A DNA stretch of 64,000 bases, taken from Oscillospiraceae bacterium (GTDB lineage Bacteria; Bacillota; Clostridia; Oscillospirales; Acutalibacteraceae). The stretch spans positions 28,103 to 92,102 of the forward strand of contig SVPV01000006.1 in NCBI GenBank assembly GCA_015065725.1. The letters run 5' to 3'. The notes under the pieces are model-generated. The model saw only the letters and a list, made by a program, of their open reading frames with translations, was not told where the DNA came from and made no database searches. The position numbers and the translations under genes are program-made. Positions 1-8,023 of the stretch are shown here, one piece after another; position 1 is the first letter of the stretch; the number at the start of each line of letters is the position of its first letter.

Positions 1-440
1 TCAGAGCAAAATTGAGCAAAACGCTCCATAATCTCAAGACCAATTTCGGGATGTCCCATTTCACGACCTCTAAAACGTATAGAAACCTTTACCTTGTTTC
101 CGTCAGCAAGAAAGCGTATAGCGTGCTTGCCCTTTGTTTCAAAGTCGTGCTTGTCGATACCAAGACCCAAACGAATCTCTTTAACTTCAACAACCTTTTG
201 ATTCTTCTTTGCTTCCTTTTCACGTTTTGCCTGTTCAAAACGGTATTTACCGTAATCCATCACCTTGCAGACCGGTGGGTCGGCATTAGGAGCGATGTTA
301 ACAAGGTCAAGGTCTTTAGCATACGCTGCCTCGATAGCCTTTGCTATAGGCAAAATGCCAAGCTGTGAACCGTCAGCATCAATCACACGGACTTCCTTAA
401 ATTTGATTTCCTCATTAATAGCCAATTCTTTGCTACTGAT
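1..440 (-). CDS. infC: Translation initiation factor IF-3 (C-terminus beyond window)
   Basis: IF-3 binds the 30S subunit and polices start-codon choice. The visible 146 codons include INEEIKFKEVRVIDADG at the N-terminus and KVSIRFRGREMGHPEIG in the C-terminal domain, both typical of the family; about 25-30 C-terminal residues lie off the left edge. The start is unusual. The only good ribosome site, GGGGGTG, sits 6 nt before an ATC codon at 440-438 and overlaps the alternative GTG at 449, which has no site of its own. AUU/AUC starts are known for infC and serve autoregulation. rpmI-rplT would normally follow, but this is not visible. Confidence 0.93.
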   Translation of the reverse strand, partial: MSSKELAINEEIKFKEVRVIDADGSQLGILPIAKAIEAAYAKDLDLVNIAPNADPPVCKVMDYGKYRFEQAKREKEAKKNQKVVEVKEIRLGLGIDKHDFETKGKHAIRFLADGNKVKVSIRFRGREMGHPEIGLEIMERFAQFCS

Positions 441-608
441 GTTGAGCACCCCCAAAATAAAGTAAAAAAATAAACAAGGCGTGAACTGCACAGTCCACGC
501 CTAATAAGCCCATAGCAATCCCCTAGTAAAAGACTAGAGAAAATAACCTATTGACCGACAGAATCTACTGTTCTGTTAGGTGAGAACCGACTGTTCTACT
601 TCGTTTTC
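441..608 (-). promoter_or_regulatory. infC leader RNA, probable L20-type autoregulatory leader
   Basis: About 165 nt separate the promoter from infC. The RNA can form several hairpins (GAAC/GTTC, AGAA/TTCT, CTAGT/ACTAG) and ends in a terminator hairpin. This layout matches the Firmicute infC-rpmI-rplT leader, where L20 controls read-through. Assignment is by position and architecture only. Confidence 0.6.
461..501 (-). terminator. Attenuator terminator in infC leader
   Basis: An inverted repeat at 478-501 (GGCGTGGACTG paired with CAGTTCACGCC) is followed on the minus strand by a T-rich tract at 461-477, just before the infC ribosome site. Transcription would stop here unless the leader refolds. 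Confidence 0.75.
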
Positions 609-614
609 CTAATT

Positions 615-642
615 ATTATACACTCTTTTCCCAGTTTGTCAA
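615..642 (-). promoter_or_regulatory. SigA-type promoter of infC
   Basis: TTGACA (642-637) and TATAAT (620-615), both perfect consensus, are separated by 16 nt; the start point is expected near 608. Confidence 0.8.
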
Positions 643-681
643 GTTTTTTTGAAAATTTTTTCTTTTATATTACTAAAAATA

Positions 682-1650
682 TTAAATTTTCATTCTGCCA
701 AGATTTTTACAGAAATCGAGTGCTTTTTCTCCACTTACAAGACCGCTTGTAGCATCGGGAGCACCTAATGCCATTATAGCACAAGCAGAAGCAAGGTCTA
801 AAATCTGTTCATCTGATAAATTTTTATAGATACCTATTAATGTACCCGCACAGAAAGCATCACCTGCACCGGTTTTACCCTTGATATACTCACGAGGCAC
901 ATCATAAGCCGCCATAACCGAATATCCCTCATCCGAAAGGCATACCGCTCTATCAAACTTATGGATTACAACCTTTTCTCTAACGCCTAAACCTTTAAGT
1001 TTATATGCAATAGCCTCAAGATTTTCATCGGTAGGCTCGATGCCTGCTAGCTTTCCTGCCTCAATCTCATTAATAATAAGATAATCGGTATACTTAAGGC
1101 AAGGCAATACACAAGCATATCTGTCAGAATTTTCACTCACTAAATCTATAGAAGTTTTAATACCAATTTCGCTTGCTTTTTTAAGAATTTTCTCACCGTC
1201 GCCGTTATCAACCTTTGCTAAAAGCAAGAAGTAACCCAGATGAAGAATTTTGCAGTTTAGATTATCAAAATCAATATCATCAACGCCAAAATCCGCACTG
1301 GCACCCGCATAGGTAAAAAATGTACGCTGACCGCCCTTTACGCTCATAACCTCGGTAAAGCTTGTAAGGTCATTTTCTGTTACCTTAAAGCCGTCAACAT
1401 TAACGCCAGACTTTTGCATTTCAGATTTAACAAACTCACCGTCGACATCGTCGCCAACCTTACCGATTGCAGAAATCTCTACATCAGAAGAAATCTTTTT
1501 AAGGTCAATAGCCACATTAGGCACACAGCCGCCTACAGCCTTATCAATTTTTGCAATCTGGGTAAGCTCACCGCATTCAGGATAGCGTGAAATCTCATTA
1601 ATCTTATCAACAAGTATGCTGCCCGCTACAGCTATTCCGCTTTTTTCCAT
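682..1650 (-). CDS. PfkB/ribokinase-family sugar kinase
   Basis: This is a 322-residue PfkB-family kinase that would phosphorylate a sugar or nucleoside using ATP. The N-terminal VAGSILVDKI, the early GG motif (AVGGCVPNVA) and the C-terminal anion-hole/catalytic motif KTGAGDAFCAG are all present. The ATG at 1650 has GGAG about 11 nt upstream and starts 1 nt after the stop of the NagB-like gene, so the two are co-transcribed. The pairing suggests a pathway that phosphorylates and then isomerises or deaminates a sugar. The substrate cannot be read from the sequence. Confidence 0.85.
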   Translation of the reverse strand: MEKSGIAVAGSILVDKINEISRYPECGELTQIAKIDKAVGGCVPNVAIDLKKISSDVEISAIGKVGDDVDGEFVKSEMQKSGVNVDGFKVTENDLTSFTEVMSVKGGQRTFFTYAGASADFGVDDIDFDNLNCKILHLGYFLLLAKVDNGDGEKILKKASEIGIKTSIDLVSENSDRYACVLPCLKYTDYLIINEIEAGKLAGIEPTDENLEAIAYKLKGLGVREKVVIHKFDRAVCLSDEGYSVMAAYDVPREYIKGKTGAGDAFCAGTLIGIYKNLSDEQILDLASACAIMALGAPDATSGLVSGEKALDFCKNLGRMKI

Positions 1651-1651
1651 A

Positions 1652-2599
1652 TTAATTACACTCCGCAACTAACGGACCTGCAAGCTCGTTCAAGAAGAAT
1701 AGGCGACCTGCAAGTGTTGGAATATAAGAAGAAGTAATCCACGGTGTAGTACCGTAGCGAAGTGTCATCCAAAGAGACATACCCTGCCACTGCATTCCGC
1801 GACCTAAAGTACCGTCAGCACCGCCGATTGCATAATCAGCCTTTAAGAAAAGACCAGGACCTATAGTGTTAGCACGGCAAGGTACTAATGTTGTGCGTGA
1901 CTTAAAGCTTGTAAGGGCATTTTGTTCAACCGTAAGGGGATGAATCTTAGCCGCAATTCTATAAGGTTGCTTTTCCCACTCCTCAGCAGTTTCGTAATCA
2001 GCCGCAAAGGTAGGCTCCCAGAAAGCGATATGGCACATTCTGCCGATACCGTAAACTAAAACTAGCTTTGCACCCTCTGCCTTTAATGCATCAATCTTCT
2101 CGGGATATGTAGGAAGATTTTCTTTAGTAGCAAAATTTCTTTGGTTCTTAGGAACAGTAAGCTCACCTAAAGGATTAAACAAAGCCTGCTCCATAGCATA
2201 CTGGAAAGCACCGCTATTGTCGGGAGCTAGAGTGTTACCCTCGCTGTCAGCCCATTCGTCCATATTAAAGGTGTAAACATGCTCGCAAGAAAGATTCCAC
2301 TCCTTAAGGAAGTAAACAACCCACTTATACATACCCATAGGTCCTACAGGAAGAATAAATGCGATTTTCTCATTTCTTTCCTTTGCAAGCTTAATCTGCA
2401 TTGCGATTTCGTGACCCATATAGGTTTCAAACTCACCTAAAGTTTCACACTTAACAGGATTAAAGTCCTTGTTCCAATGAGGCTGTCTGTCTAAAATCTT
2501 TTCGGGGGCATCAATACAAGCGTCGATTTTGTCAAAATCCCAACCTGCAGGATAAAAGCCCTCAAGAGCTGAGCCTTTTACTGTTGAATTAAAGTTCAT
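1652..2599 (-). CDS. NagB/6-phosphogluconolactonase-fold protein with altered active site
   Basis: A 315-residue protein related to glucosamine-6-phosphate deaminase: FNMDEW matches the family's substrate motif, and [13 protein letters not shown] matches the catalytic GIGxDGHIAFNEP loop. The Asp-Gly before the catalytic His is Met-Cys here, so the Asp used in ring opening/proton transfer in classical NagB is missing while His and Glu remain. It is longer than typical NagB (about 240-270). It may be a divergent sugar-phosphate isomerase or a non-deaminating relative. First gene of a two-gene operon with the PfkB kinase; strong AAAGGAG before the ATG. Confidence 0.7.
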   Translation of the reverse strand: MNFNSTVKGSALEGFYPAGWDFDKIDACIDAPEKILDRQPHWNKDFNPVKCETLGEFETYMGHEIAMQIKLAKERNEKIAFILPVGPMGMYKWVVYFLKEWNLSCEHVYTFNMDEWADSEGNTLAPDNSGAFQYAMEQALFNPLGELTVPKNQRNFATKENLPTYPEKIDALKAEGAKLVLVYGIGRMCHIAFWEPTFAADYETAEEWEKQPYRIAAKIHPLTVEQNALTSFKSRTTLVPCRANTIGPGLFLKADYAIGGADGTLGRGMQWQGMSLWMTLRYGTTPWITSSYIPTLAGRLFFLNELAGPLVAECN

Positions 2600-2630
2600 A
2601 ATTTTTTCTCCTTTAAATTTTTATTTTTTT

Positions 2631-2687
2631 ACAGAGCAAGCTCTGTTAGTTTTATTTTATTATACCAATTTACTCTTTACATTTTAA
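2631..2687 (-). promoter_or_regulatory. Promoter with downstream palindrome for the NagB-like/PfkB operon
   Basis: TATAAT (2664-2659) with a poor -35, TTAAAA (2687-2682), 17 nt away, is typical of an activator-dependent promoter. A perfect inverted repeat, ACAGAGC-2 nt-GCTCTGT (2631-2646), lies just downstream of the expected start and could be an operator. Confidence 0.5.
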
Positions 2688-2705
2688 TATAAAATCGGTT
2701 ATAAT
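2676..2705 (+). promoter_or_regulatory. Divergent promoter of the AraC-type regulator
   Basis: TTTACA (2676-2681), an 18-nt spacer and TATAAT (2700-2705). It overlaps the -35 region of the opposing operon promoter, a common layout for a regulator and its target. Confidence 0.5.
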
Positions 2706-2735
2706 ATTTATAAAATTAGACATTTGAGGTTTTTT

Positions 2736-3620
2736 ATGAAAGATAATTTTATACGAATGAGTTTCGATAAAGTTTTTAATATTGAAAAAATAATAACTAT
2801 TTTTTATATGGAGCTTTCAAAGGGCTTTCATCACGAGGGCGAAAGCCACGACTTTTGGGAAATGGTATACATAGACAGAGGCGAAATGGCATGTACCTCT
2901 GGCAAAAACCGTTATATTTTAAAAAGTGGTGAAATGACCTTTCACAAGCCAAACGAATTTCATAATCTTTCGGGCAACAATGATGTAGCACCAAACGTCA
3001 GCATTATAACCTTCCAGTGTAAAAGCCGTGCTATGAAGCATTTTGCAGGGAAAATTTTTAAACTCACAGCAGAGGAAAAAGGCATATTATCGGAACTGTT
3101 TTCAGAAGGTCTTGCTTGTTACGAGTTAGAGGACAAGAGAAATCCGCTTATACAGCGTTTAAAAAGAATAGAAAACAGTCCTTTCGGAAGCAGTCAGATG
3201 ACAAAAAATCTGCTTGAAATATTTTTAATAAAGCTCTGTAGAAGCAACGCCGTAGTAACACAAAAAATGCGTAGAAGTTATTTAATTGACGGAATAGACA
3301 CACCGTACAACATAAAAGAAATACTGGATTTTTTAAAGAATAATCTTTATGGCAAGCTGACGGTTGCGGACATTGCCACCCATTTAGGAAAAAGTGAAAG
3401 TGCTGTAAAACAGCAATTTTCAAACTATCTTGACGGCGGAATAATAAAATACTATAACTCCCTTAAAATAAAGGAAGCTCGTCGTCTTATCCGCGAGGGT
3501 AAATACAATATGACCCAGATTGCCGAAATGCTTTGCTTTGATAACCCGCAATATTTTTCAAAATGCTTTAAAACCTTTACAAATATGACGCCCAGCGAAT
3601 ATAAAAGGTCAATATATTAG
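2736..3620 (+). CDS. AraC-family transcriptional regulator with cupin sensor domain
   Basis: 294 residues. The N-terminal part (about 20-110) is a cupin-like fold with HEGESHDFWEMVYIDRGE and FHKPNEFHNL, as in sugar-sensing AraC regulators. The C-terminal ~100 residues carry two helix-turn-helix units (LTVADIATHLGKSESAVKQQ; MTQIAEMLCFDNPQYFSKCF) and the closing TPSEYK. The ATG at 2736 is preceded by GAGG 6 nt upstream; an in-frame TTG at 2724 is less likely. Divergent from the sugar kinase pair, it probably activates that operon in response to its sugar. Confidence 0.88.
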   Translation: MKDNFIRMSFDKVFNIEKIITIFYMELSKGFHHEGESHDFWEMVYIDRGEMACTSGKNRYILKSGEMTFHKPNEFHNLSGNNDVAPNVSIITFQCKSRAMKHFAGKIFKLTAEEKGILSELFSEGLACYELEDKRNPLIQRLKRIENSPFGSSQMTKNLLEIFLIKLCRSNAVVTQKMRRSYLIDGIDTPYNIKEILDFLKNNLYGKLTVADIATHLGKSESAVKQQFSNYLDGGIIKYYNSLKIKEARRLIREGKYNMTQIAEMLCFDNPQYFSKCFKTFTNMTPSEYKRSIY

Positions 3621-3623
3621 TTA

Positions 3624-3670
3624 AAAAAACAACGCCTTAAAAACACAATTTTTTAAGGCGTTGTTTTTTT
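3624..3670. terminator. Bidirectional terminator between araC-type gene and pyrI
   Basis: A 20-bp perfect inverted repeat with core AACGCCTTAAAAA/TTTTTAAGGCGTT, flanked by A and T runs, can terminate both the rightward regulator and the leftward pyr operon. Confidence 0.9.
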
Positions 3671-4085
3671 ATTTATATGCAGTTTCGCAATATGCACATC
3701 TATAAATACGTTTTTCCTTATCAACAAGGTGGAATTCGTGCTTTATTCCCTGTTCACACGAGGTGATACAGCGTGGATTTTTGCACTTTATAATATCAAC
3801 AATTTTTTCAGGTAAGGATATCGTATGCTTACCAACAAGATTGCCATTTTCAATAATATTCACGGTAATTTCGCTATCCACATAACCCAATGCTTCAAAA
3901 TTAATATCTATAGGTGCATCAATTTTAATAATATCCTTTTTGCCCATACGCTCGCTTTTAACATTCATAATCATAGCAACAGGACAATCAAGCTTATCAA
4001 GACCTAAAATCTCATAAATTTCCATAGCCTTGCCTGCGGTAATATGGTCGATTACAAAGCCATTATTAATGCTATCTATATTCAT
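3669..4085 (-). CDS. pyrI: Aspartate carbamoyltransferase regulatory subunit
   Basis: 138 residues. The N-terminal allosteric domain contains [20 protein letters not shown]; the C-terminal zinc domain has the four-Cys pattern CKNPRC ... CAYC that docks the subunit onto PyrB. In this family it binds nucleotides (CTP/ATP) and tunes ATCase activity. The ATG overlaps the pyrB stop by 4 nt (ATGA), implying translational coupling. Last gene of the pyr operon. Its presence means pathway control here is likely allosteric. Confidence 0.95.
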   Translation of the reverse strand: MNIDSINNGFVIDHITAGKAMEIYEILGLDKLDCPVAMIMNVKSERMGKKDIIKIDAPIDINFEALGYVDSEITVNIIENGNLVGKHTISLPEKIVDIIKCKNPRCITSCEQGIKHEFHLVDKEKRIYRCAYCETAYK

Positions 4086-4999
4086 ACCTTCACTCCTAAC
4101 AGCTTAAGTATTAATGCCATACGGATATATTTACCGTTAAGCACCTGTTTAAAGTAACAAGCACGGGGGTCGTCATCAACCTCAACCGCGATTTCGTTAA
4201 CACGCGGAAGCGGGTGCATAACTATAAGGTCACTGTTAGCTTTTTCAAGCTTTTTATTATCAAGAATATAACAGTCGCGAAGTCTTATATAGTCAGCCTC
4301 GTTAAAGAAACGCTCACGCTGAACGCGTGTCATATAAAGTATATCAAGCTTATCTATTACACCCTCTAGCCTGTTTTCTTCGGTATACGGTATATTGCCC
4401 TGCTTTAAAACACCCTCTTTGATATAATCGGGAATTTTAAGCTCATCGGGCGATACGAACACAAACTTTATACCGCTATAGCGTGAAAGTGCATTAACAA
4501 GTGAATGTACCGTTCTGCCGAATTTAAGGTCTCCGCAAAATCCCACAGTCAAGTTATCGGTTCTGCCCTTTTCCCTATGAATAGTAAGTAGGTCTGCAAG
4601 GGTTTGGGTGGGGTGGTTATGACCGCCGTCACCCGCATTAATTATTGGTACGGTGGTACGTCTTGCAGCGGCTACGGGGGCTCCCTCTTTGGGGTGACGC
4701 ATAGCTATAATATCAGCATAACAGCCTACAGTTCTTACTGTATCGGTTACACTCTCACCTTTTGCAGCCGAGCTTGAATCAGCCGAGGAAAAGCCTAAAA
4801 TGCTACCGCCAAGCTCAAGCATAGCCGCCTCAAAAGAAAGGCGTGTTCTGGTACTTGGCTCGAAAAACAGGGTTGCAAGCTTTTTACGGTTACAAGCATT
4901 GGCATATTTATCGGGATTTTCAATAATATCCTCTGCCACCGATATTAACTCGTCAATTTCCTCAACGCTTAAATCAACTATATCAAAAAGATGTCTCAT
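4082..4999 (-). CDS. pyrB: Aspartate carbamoyltransferase catalytic subunit
   Basis: 305 residues; joins carbamoyl phosphate and aspartate into carbamoyl-aspartate. The carbamoyl-phosphate loop FEPSTRTR, the SSAAKGES loop and the HPLPRVNEI motif near the C-terminus are intact. The ATG at 4999 follows the pyrE stop by 4 nt with AAAGGA 9 nt upstream; an upstream in-frame start inside pyrE is less convincing. It partners with PyrI in the class B-type holoenzyme. Confidence 0.96.
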   Translation of the reverse strand: MRHLFDIVDLSVEEIDELISVAEDIIENPDKYANACNRKKLATLFFEPSTRTRLSFEAAMLELGGSILGFSSADSSSAAKGESVTDTVRTVGCYADIIAMRHPKEGAPVAAARRTTVPIINAGDGGHNHPTQTLADLLTIHREKGRTDNLTVGFCGDLKFGRTVHSLVNALSRYSGIKFVFVSPDELKIPDYIKEGVLKQGNIPYTEENRLEGVIDKLDILYMTRVQRERFFNEADYIRLRDCYILDNKKLEKANSDLIVMHPLPRVNEIAVEVDDDPRACYFKQVLNGKYIRMALILKLLGVKV

Positions 5000-5003
5000 A
5001 TCT

Positions 5004-5660
5004 TTATTCCTTTGCACCGTTTATTTCGAGATATTTCTTAATACGCTCAACATTCTCGCGGTTCTTTTCATCTTCCTCAAGATATTCAATAATATCATAA
5101 ACATCAACTACCGAATATACAGGGAAACCGTATTCTTCGCCAACCTCTGCCATAGCACTCTTTTCGGTTTGTCCTTTTTCCTTGCGGTCAACCATAACAA
5201 ATGTAGCAGCCACCTTTGTACCCTTTAAAGAAGAAAGAATAGCCATGCTCTCTCTAATAGCAGTACCTGCGGTAATTACGTCTTCAACAATTACGATTTC
5301 TTCGTTTTCCTGTGGCTTGTAGCCTACAAAAACGCCGCCTTCGCCGTGGTCTTTTTCCTCTTTTCTATTAAAGAAGAAAGGAACATCAAGTCCGTTTTTA
5401 GCAAGGGCAACTGCAACAGATACTGCAATCGGAATACCCTTATAAGCAGGTCCGTAAAGCACCGTCTTTTTATTGCCTACCTTTTCAAAATATGCTTTAG
5501 CATAAAATTCGCCTAGCTTACAAATCTGCTCGCCTGTTTTAATATCTCCTGCATTTATAAAATAAGGAATTTTTCTACCCGATTTAGCAGTAAAATCACC
5601 GAATTTTAAAACGCCTGCACCCTCTAGAAACTGGATAAACTCTCTTTTATAGCTTTCCAT
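5004..5660 (-). CDS. pyrE: Orotate phosphoribosyltransferase
   Basis: 218 residues; transfers phosphoribose from PRPP to orotate to give OMP. The PRPP-binding motif [12 protein letters not shown] and the flexible-loop residues [11 protein letters not shown] are present. Good AAAGGAG precedes the ATG. It sits between pyrF and pyrB in the operon, with a 21-nt gap to pyrF and a 4-nt gap to pyrB. Confidence 0.96.
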   Translation of the reverse strand: MESYKREFIQFLEGAGVLKFGDFTAKSGRKIPYFINAGDIKTGEQICKLGEFYAKAYFEKVGNKKTVLYGPAYKGIPIAVSVAVALAKNGLDVPFFFNRKEEKDHGEGGVFVGYKPQENEEIVIVEDVITAGTAIRESMAILSSLKGTKVAATFVMVDRKEKGQTEKSAMAEVGEEYGFPVYSVVDVYDIIEYLEEDEKNRENVERIKKYLEINGAKE

Positions 5661-5681
5661 TTTAAAACTCCTTTTATTATA

Positions 5682-6383
5682 TCATTCACCCAAGAACTCT
5701 TTAACACAACGGTCGTATGCGGCTACGGGGTCGTCTGCCTGTGTTATAGGTCTGCCTACAACTATAAAGTCACAACCCGCATTCTTTGCCTTTTCGGGTG
5801 TCATAATACGCTTTTGGTCACCTACATCTCCGTCAGCAAAGCGGATACCGGGTGTTACTGTCATAAACTCATTACCGCAGAAATCCTTAACCTTTTGTGC
5901 CTCAAGCGGTGAGCAAACAACACCGTCAAGACCCGACTCTGCCGCATTTTTAGCATAATGCATAACAGTTTCTGCCATAGGTGTATCTATAAGCAATTCA
6001 TTCTTTAACATCTCGTCGTCAGTAGAAGTAAGCTGTGTTACAGCTATTAAAAGCGGTCTTGTACCGTCAGCACGGGTTAGTCCCTCAATAGCATACTTCA
6101 TCATAGTAGAGCCGCCTGCCGCATGAAGATTTACCATATCAACATCCAACGAAGACAGCACCGAAAATGCCCTCTTTACAGTATTAGGAATATCGTGAAG
6201 CTTTAAATCAAGAAATATTTTGTGTCCTCTTGCCTTTATTTCCTTTACAATTTCGGGTCCGCAGGCATAAAAAAGCTCCATACCGATTTTAACAAAGGGT
6301 TTTTTGCCCTCAAACTTGTCTAAAAAGTTAAGTGTTGCCTCTTTAGACGGAAAATCGCAAGCGATAATTACATCCTTTTTCAT
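5682..6383 (-). CDS. pyrF: Orotidine-5'-phosphate decarboxylase
   Basis: 233 residues, a TIM barrel that decarboxylates OMP to UMP, the final step. The catalytic tetrad region [12 protein letters not shown] is intact, as are VTPGIR and VVGRPIT near the C-terminus, which bind the phosphate. The start ATG overlaps the pyrD stop (ATGA). Confidence 0.96.
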   Translation of the reverse strand: MKKDVIIACDFPSKEATLNFLDKFEGKKPFVKIGMELFYACGPEIVKEIKARGHKIFLDLKLHDIPNTVKRAFSVLSSLDVDMVNLHAAGGSTMMKYAIEGLTRADGTRPLLIAVTQLTSTDDEMLKNELLIDTPMAETVMHYAKNAAESGLDGVVCSPLEAQKVKDFCGNEFMTVTPGIRFADGDVGDQKRIMTPEKAKNAGCDFIVVGRPITQADDPVAAYDRCVKEFLGE

Positions 6384-7294
6384 TGATGTGCTCCTCCTAT
6401 AATATCCTTTAAATCTTTAATTCCATACTTTTCGCAAAGGTTGGGCAATTCCTCAATAATCTCCTTACAAACAAAAGGATTTTTAAGGTTTGCCGCACCT
6501 ATTTGAACACCGGTAGCACCGGCAAGCATCATTTCAACAACATCTTCTGCAGTAGTTACACCGCCCATACCTATAAGCGGCAGATTAACAGCCTTATAAA
6601 CCCTATAAACCATTTGAAGTGCTACAGGGAAAATCGCACCGCCCGAAAGTCCGCCTGTAGTGTTTTTGATTATAGGCTTTCTATTTTTAAGGTCAATTCG
6701 CATACCAAGCAGGGTATTAATAAGACTTATTCCGTCTGCACCCTCTGCCTCGCATGCCTTGGCAATTTCGGTGATATCCGTAACATTTGGGGATAGCTTC
6801 ATATAAACAGGCTTTGTAGTTACCGCCTTTACTGCCTTTGTTACTGCGGCAGCACCCTCCGTAGTAGTGCCAAAGCTCATACCGCCGTTATGTACATTAG
6901 GACAGCTTATATTAACCTCAATTATACCGACGTTATCGCATTTATCAAGAAGCTCACAACATTTTGTATACTCTTCAATCGAAAATCCGCCGACATTTGC
7001 AATTACAGGCTTACCGAAAATCTTTTTAATGTTTGGAATTTCGGTCTTTATAACCTCATCAACACCTGGGTTTTGAAGACCTACCGCGTTTAGCATACCG
7101 CTGGGTGTTTCGGCAATTCTAGGTGTGGGATTGCCGAATCTTGCCTCTAGCGTGGTACCCTTAAAGGAAAACGAGCCTAATATGCCGATATCGTAAAGCT
7201 CGGCAAACTCTCTGCCGTAACCAAAGGTACCGCTTGCGGGAATTATGGGATTAGAAAGCTCTAATCCGCTTAAATTAACAGATAAATTTACCAT
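6380..7294 (-). CDS. pyrD: Dihydroorotate dehydrogenase, class 1B catalytic subunit
   Basis: 304 residues; oxidises dihydroorotate to orotate with FMN. The catalytic-Cys loop [11 protein letters not shown] is of class 1B type, and [11 protein letters not shown] and [17 protein letters not shown] form the FMN/phosphate site. The ATG at 7294 lies within the last codons of pyrK (7-nt overlap) behind GCGGAGG. Class 1B enzymes work as PyrD2-PyrK2 complexes that pass electrons to NAD+, matching the neighbouring gene. Confidence 0.96.
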   Translation of the reverse strand: MVNLSVNLSGLELSNPIIPASGTFGYGREFAELYDIGILGSFSFKGTTLEARFGNPTPRIAETPSGMLNAVGLQNPGVDEVIKTEIPNIKKIFGKPVIANVGGFSIEEYTKCCELLDKCDNVGIIEVNISCPNVHNGGMSFGTTTEGAAAVTKAVKAVTTKPVYMKLSPNVTDITEIAKACEAEGADGISLINTLLGMRIDLKNRKPIIKNTTGGLSGGAIFPVALQMVYRVYKAVNLPLIGMGGVTTAEDVVEMMLAGATGVQIGAANLKNPFVCKEIIEELPNLCEKYGIKDLKDIIGGAHQ

Positions 7295-8019
7295 ATAATT
7301 TCCTCCGCTAAAAGAACGGGACCGTCTTTGCAAATACGCTTGTTGCCGTATTTTGTCTTACAGCTACAGCCCATACAAGCACCAAATCCGCAACCCATTC
7401 TTTCTTCAAAAGAGAATTGTCCTTTAAGTCCTAAATCATAAACCGCTTTAAGCATAGGCTCGGGTCCGCAAGTGAAAACATAGTCAGCATCCGAAAAATC
7501 GTTCTTTATACAGTCGGTAACAAAGCCCTTTGTACCGAAACTTCCGTCAACCGTAGCAACCGAAACCTTAAGTCCTAGCTTTTCAAATTCTTCCTTATAA
7601 AAAACGCTTTTTTTATCGGCAAATCCTAACGCAATATAAGGTTTAATTCCCTTTTCTATAAGCTTTTTAGCAAGCATATAAAGTGGCGGTGTGCCAACAC
7701 CTCCGCCGGCAAGAACCGGCTTTTTGGTGTCAACATTAATATCATAGCCGTTACCAAGACCTGTAAGCAAATCGAATTTATCACCGATTTTAGCCTCACT
7801 TAAAGCCTTAGTGCCTTTACCTACAACCTTATAGATAAGGGTTAGTATATTATCATTTACGTCACAAACCGATATAGGTCTACGCAAATACATACCGTCA
7901 AGCTCGATATTTACGAACTGACCGCTAGAAATCCCCTCACAATTGCCCTCTAGTTTTATTTCAAAAACGTTCTCTGCAATACATTTTGAGGATAAAAGTG
8001 TAAAAATTTCTCTTTTCAT
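7288..8019 (-). CDS. pyrK: Dihydroorotate dehydrogenase electron transfer subunit
   Basis: 243 residues. The FAD-binding RRPISVCD motif, a nucleotide-binding GGGVGTPPLYMLA segment and a C-terminal 2Fe-2S ligand set CGFGACMGCSC...C are all visible. It carries electrons from PyrD FMN to NAD+. ATG at 8019 is chosen over GTG at 8022 because GGAG lies 7 nt before the ATG. It overlaps pyrD by a few codons, consistent with fixed subunit ratio. Confidence 0.95.
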   Translation of the reverse strand: MKREIFTLLSSKCIAENVFEIKLEGNCEGISSGQFVNIELDGMYLRRPISVCDVNDNILTLIYKVVGKGTKALSEAKIGDKFDLLTGLGNGYDINVDTKKPVLAGGGVGTPPLYMLAKKLIEKGIKPYIALGFADKKSVFYKEEFEKLGLKVSVATVDGSFGTKGFVTDCIKNDFSDADYVFTCGPEPMLKAVYDLGLKGQFSFEERMGCGFGACMGCSCKTKYGNKRICKDGPVLLAEEIIW

Positions 8020-8023
8020 CACA

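Noticed and set aside
12..465. Open frames on the plus strand opposite infC
   Set aside because: They are antisense to a clearly recognisable IF-3 and have no ribosome site or family features.
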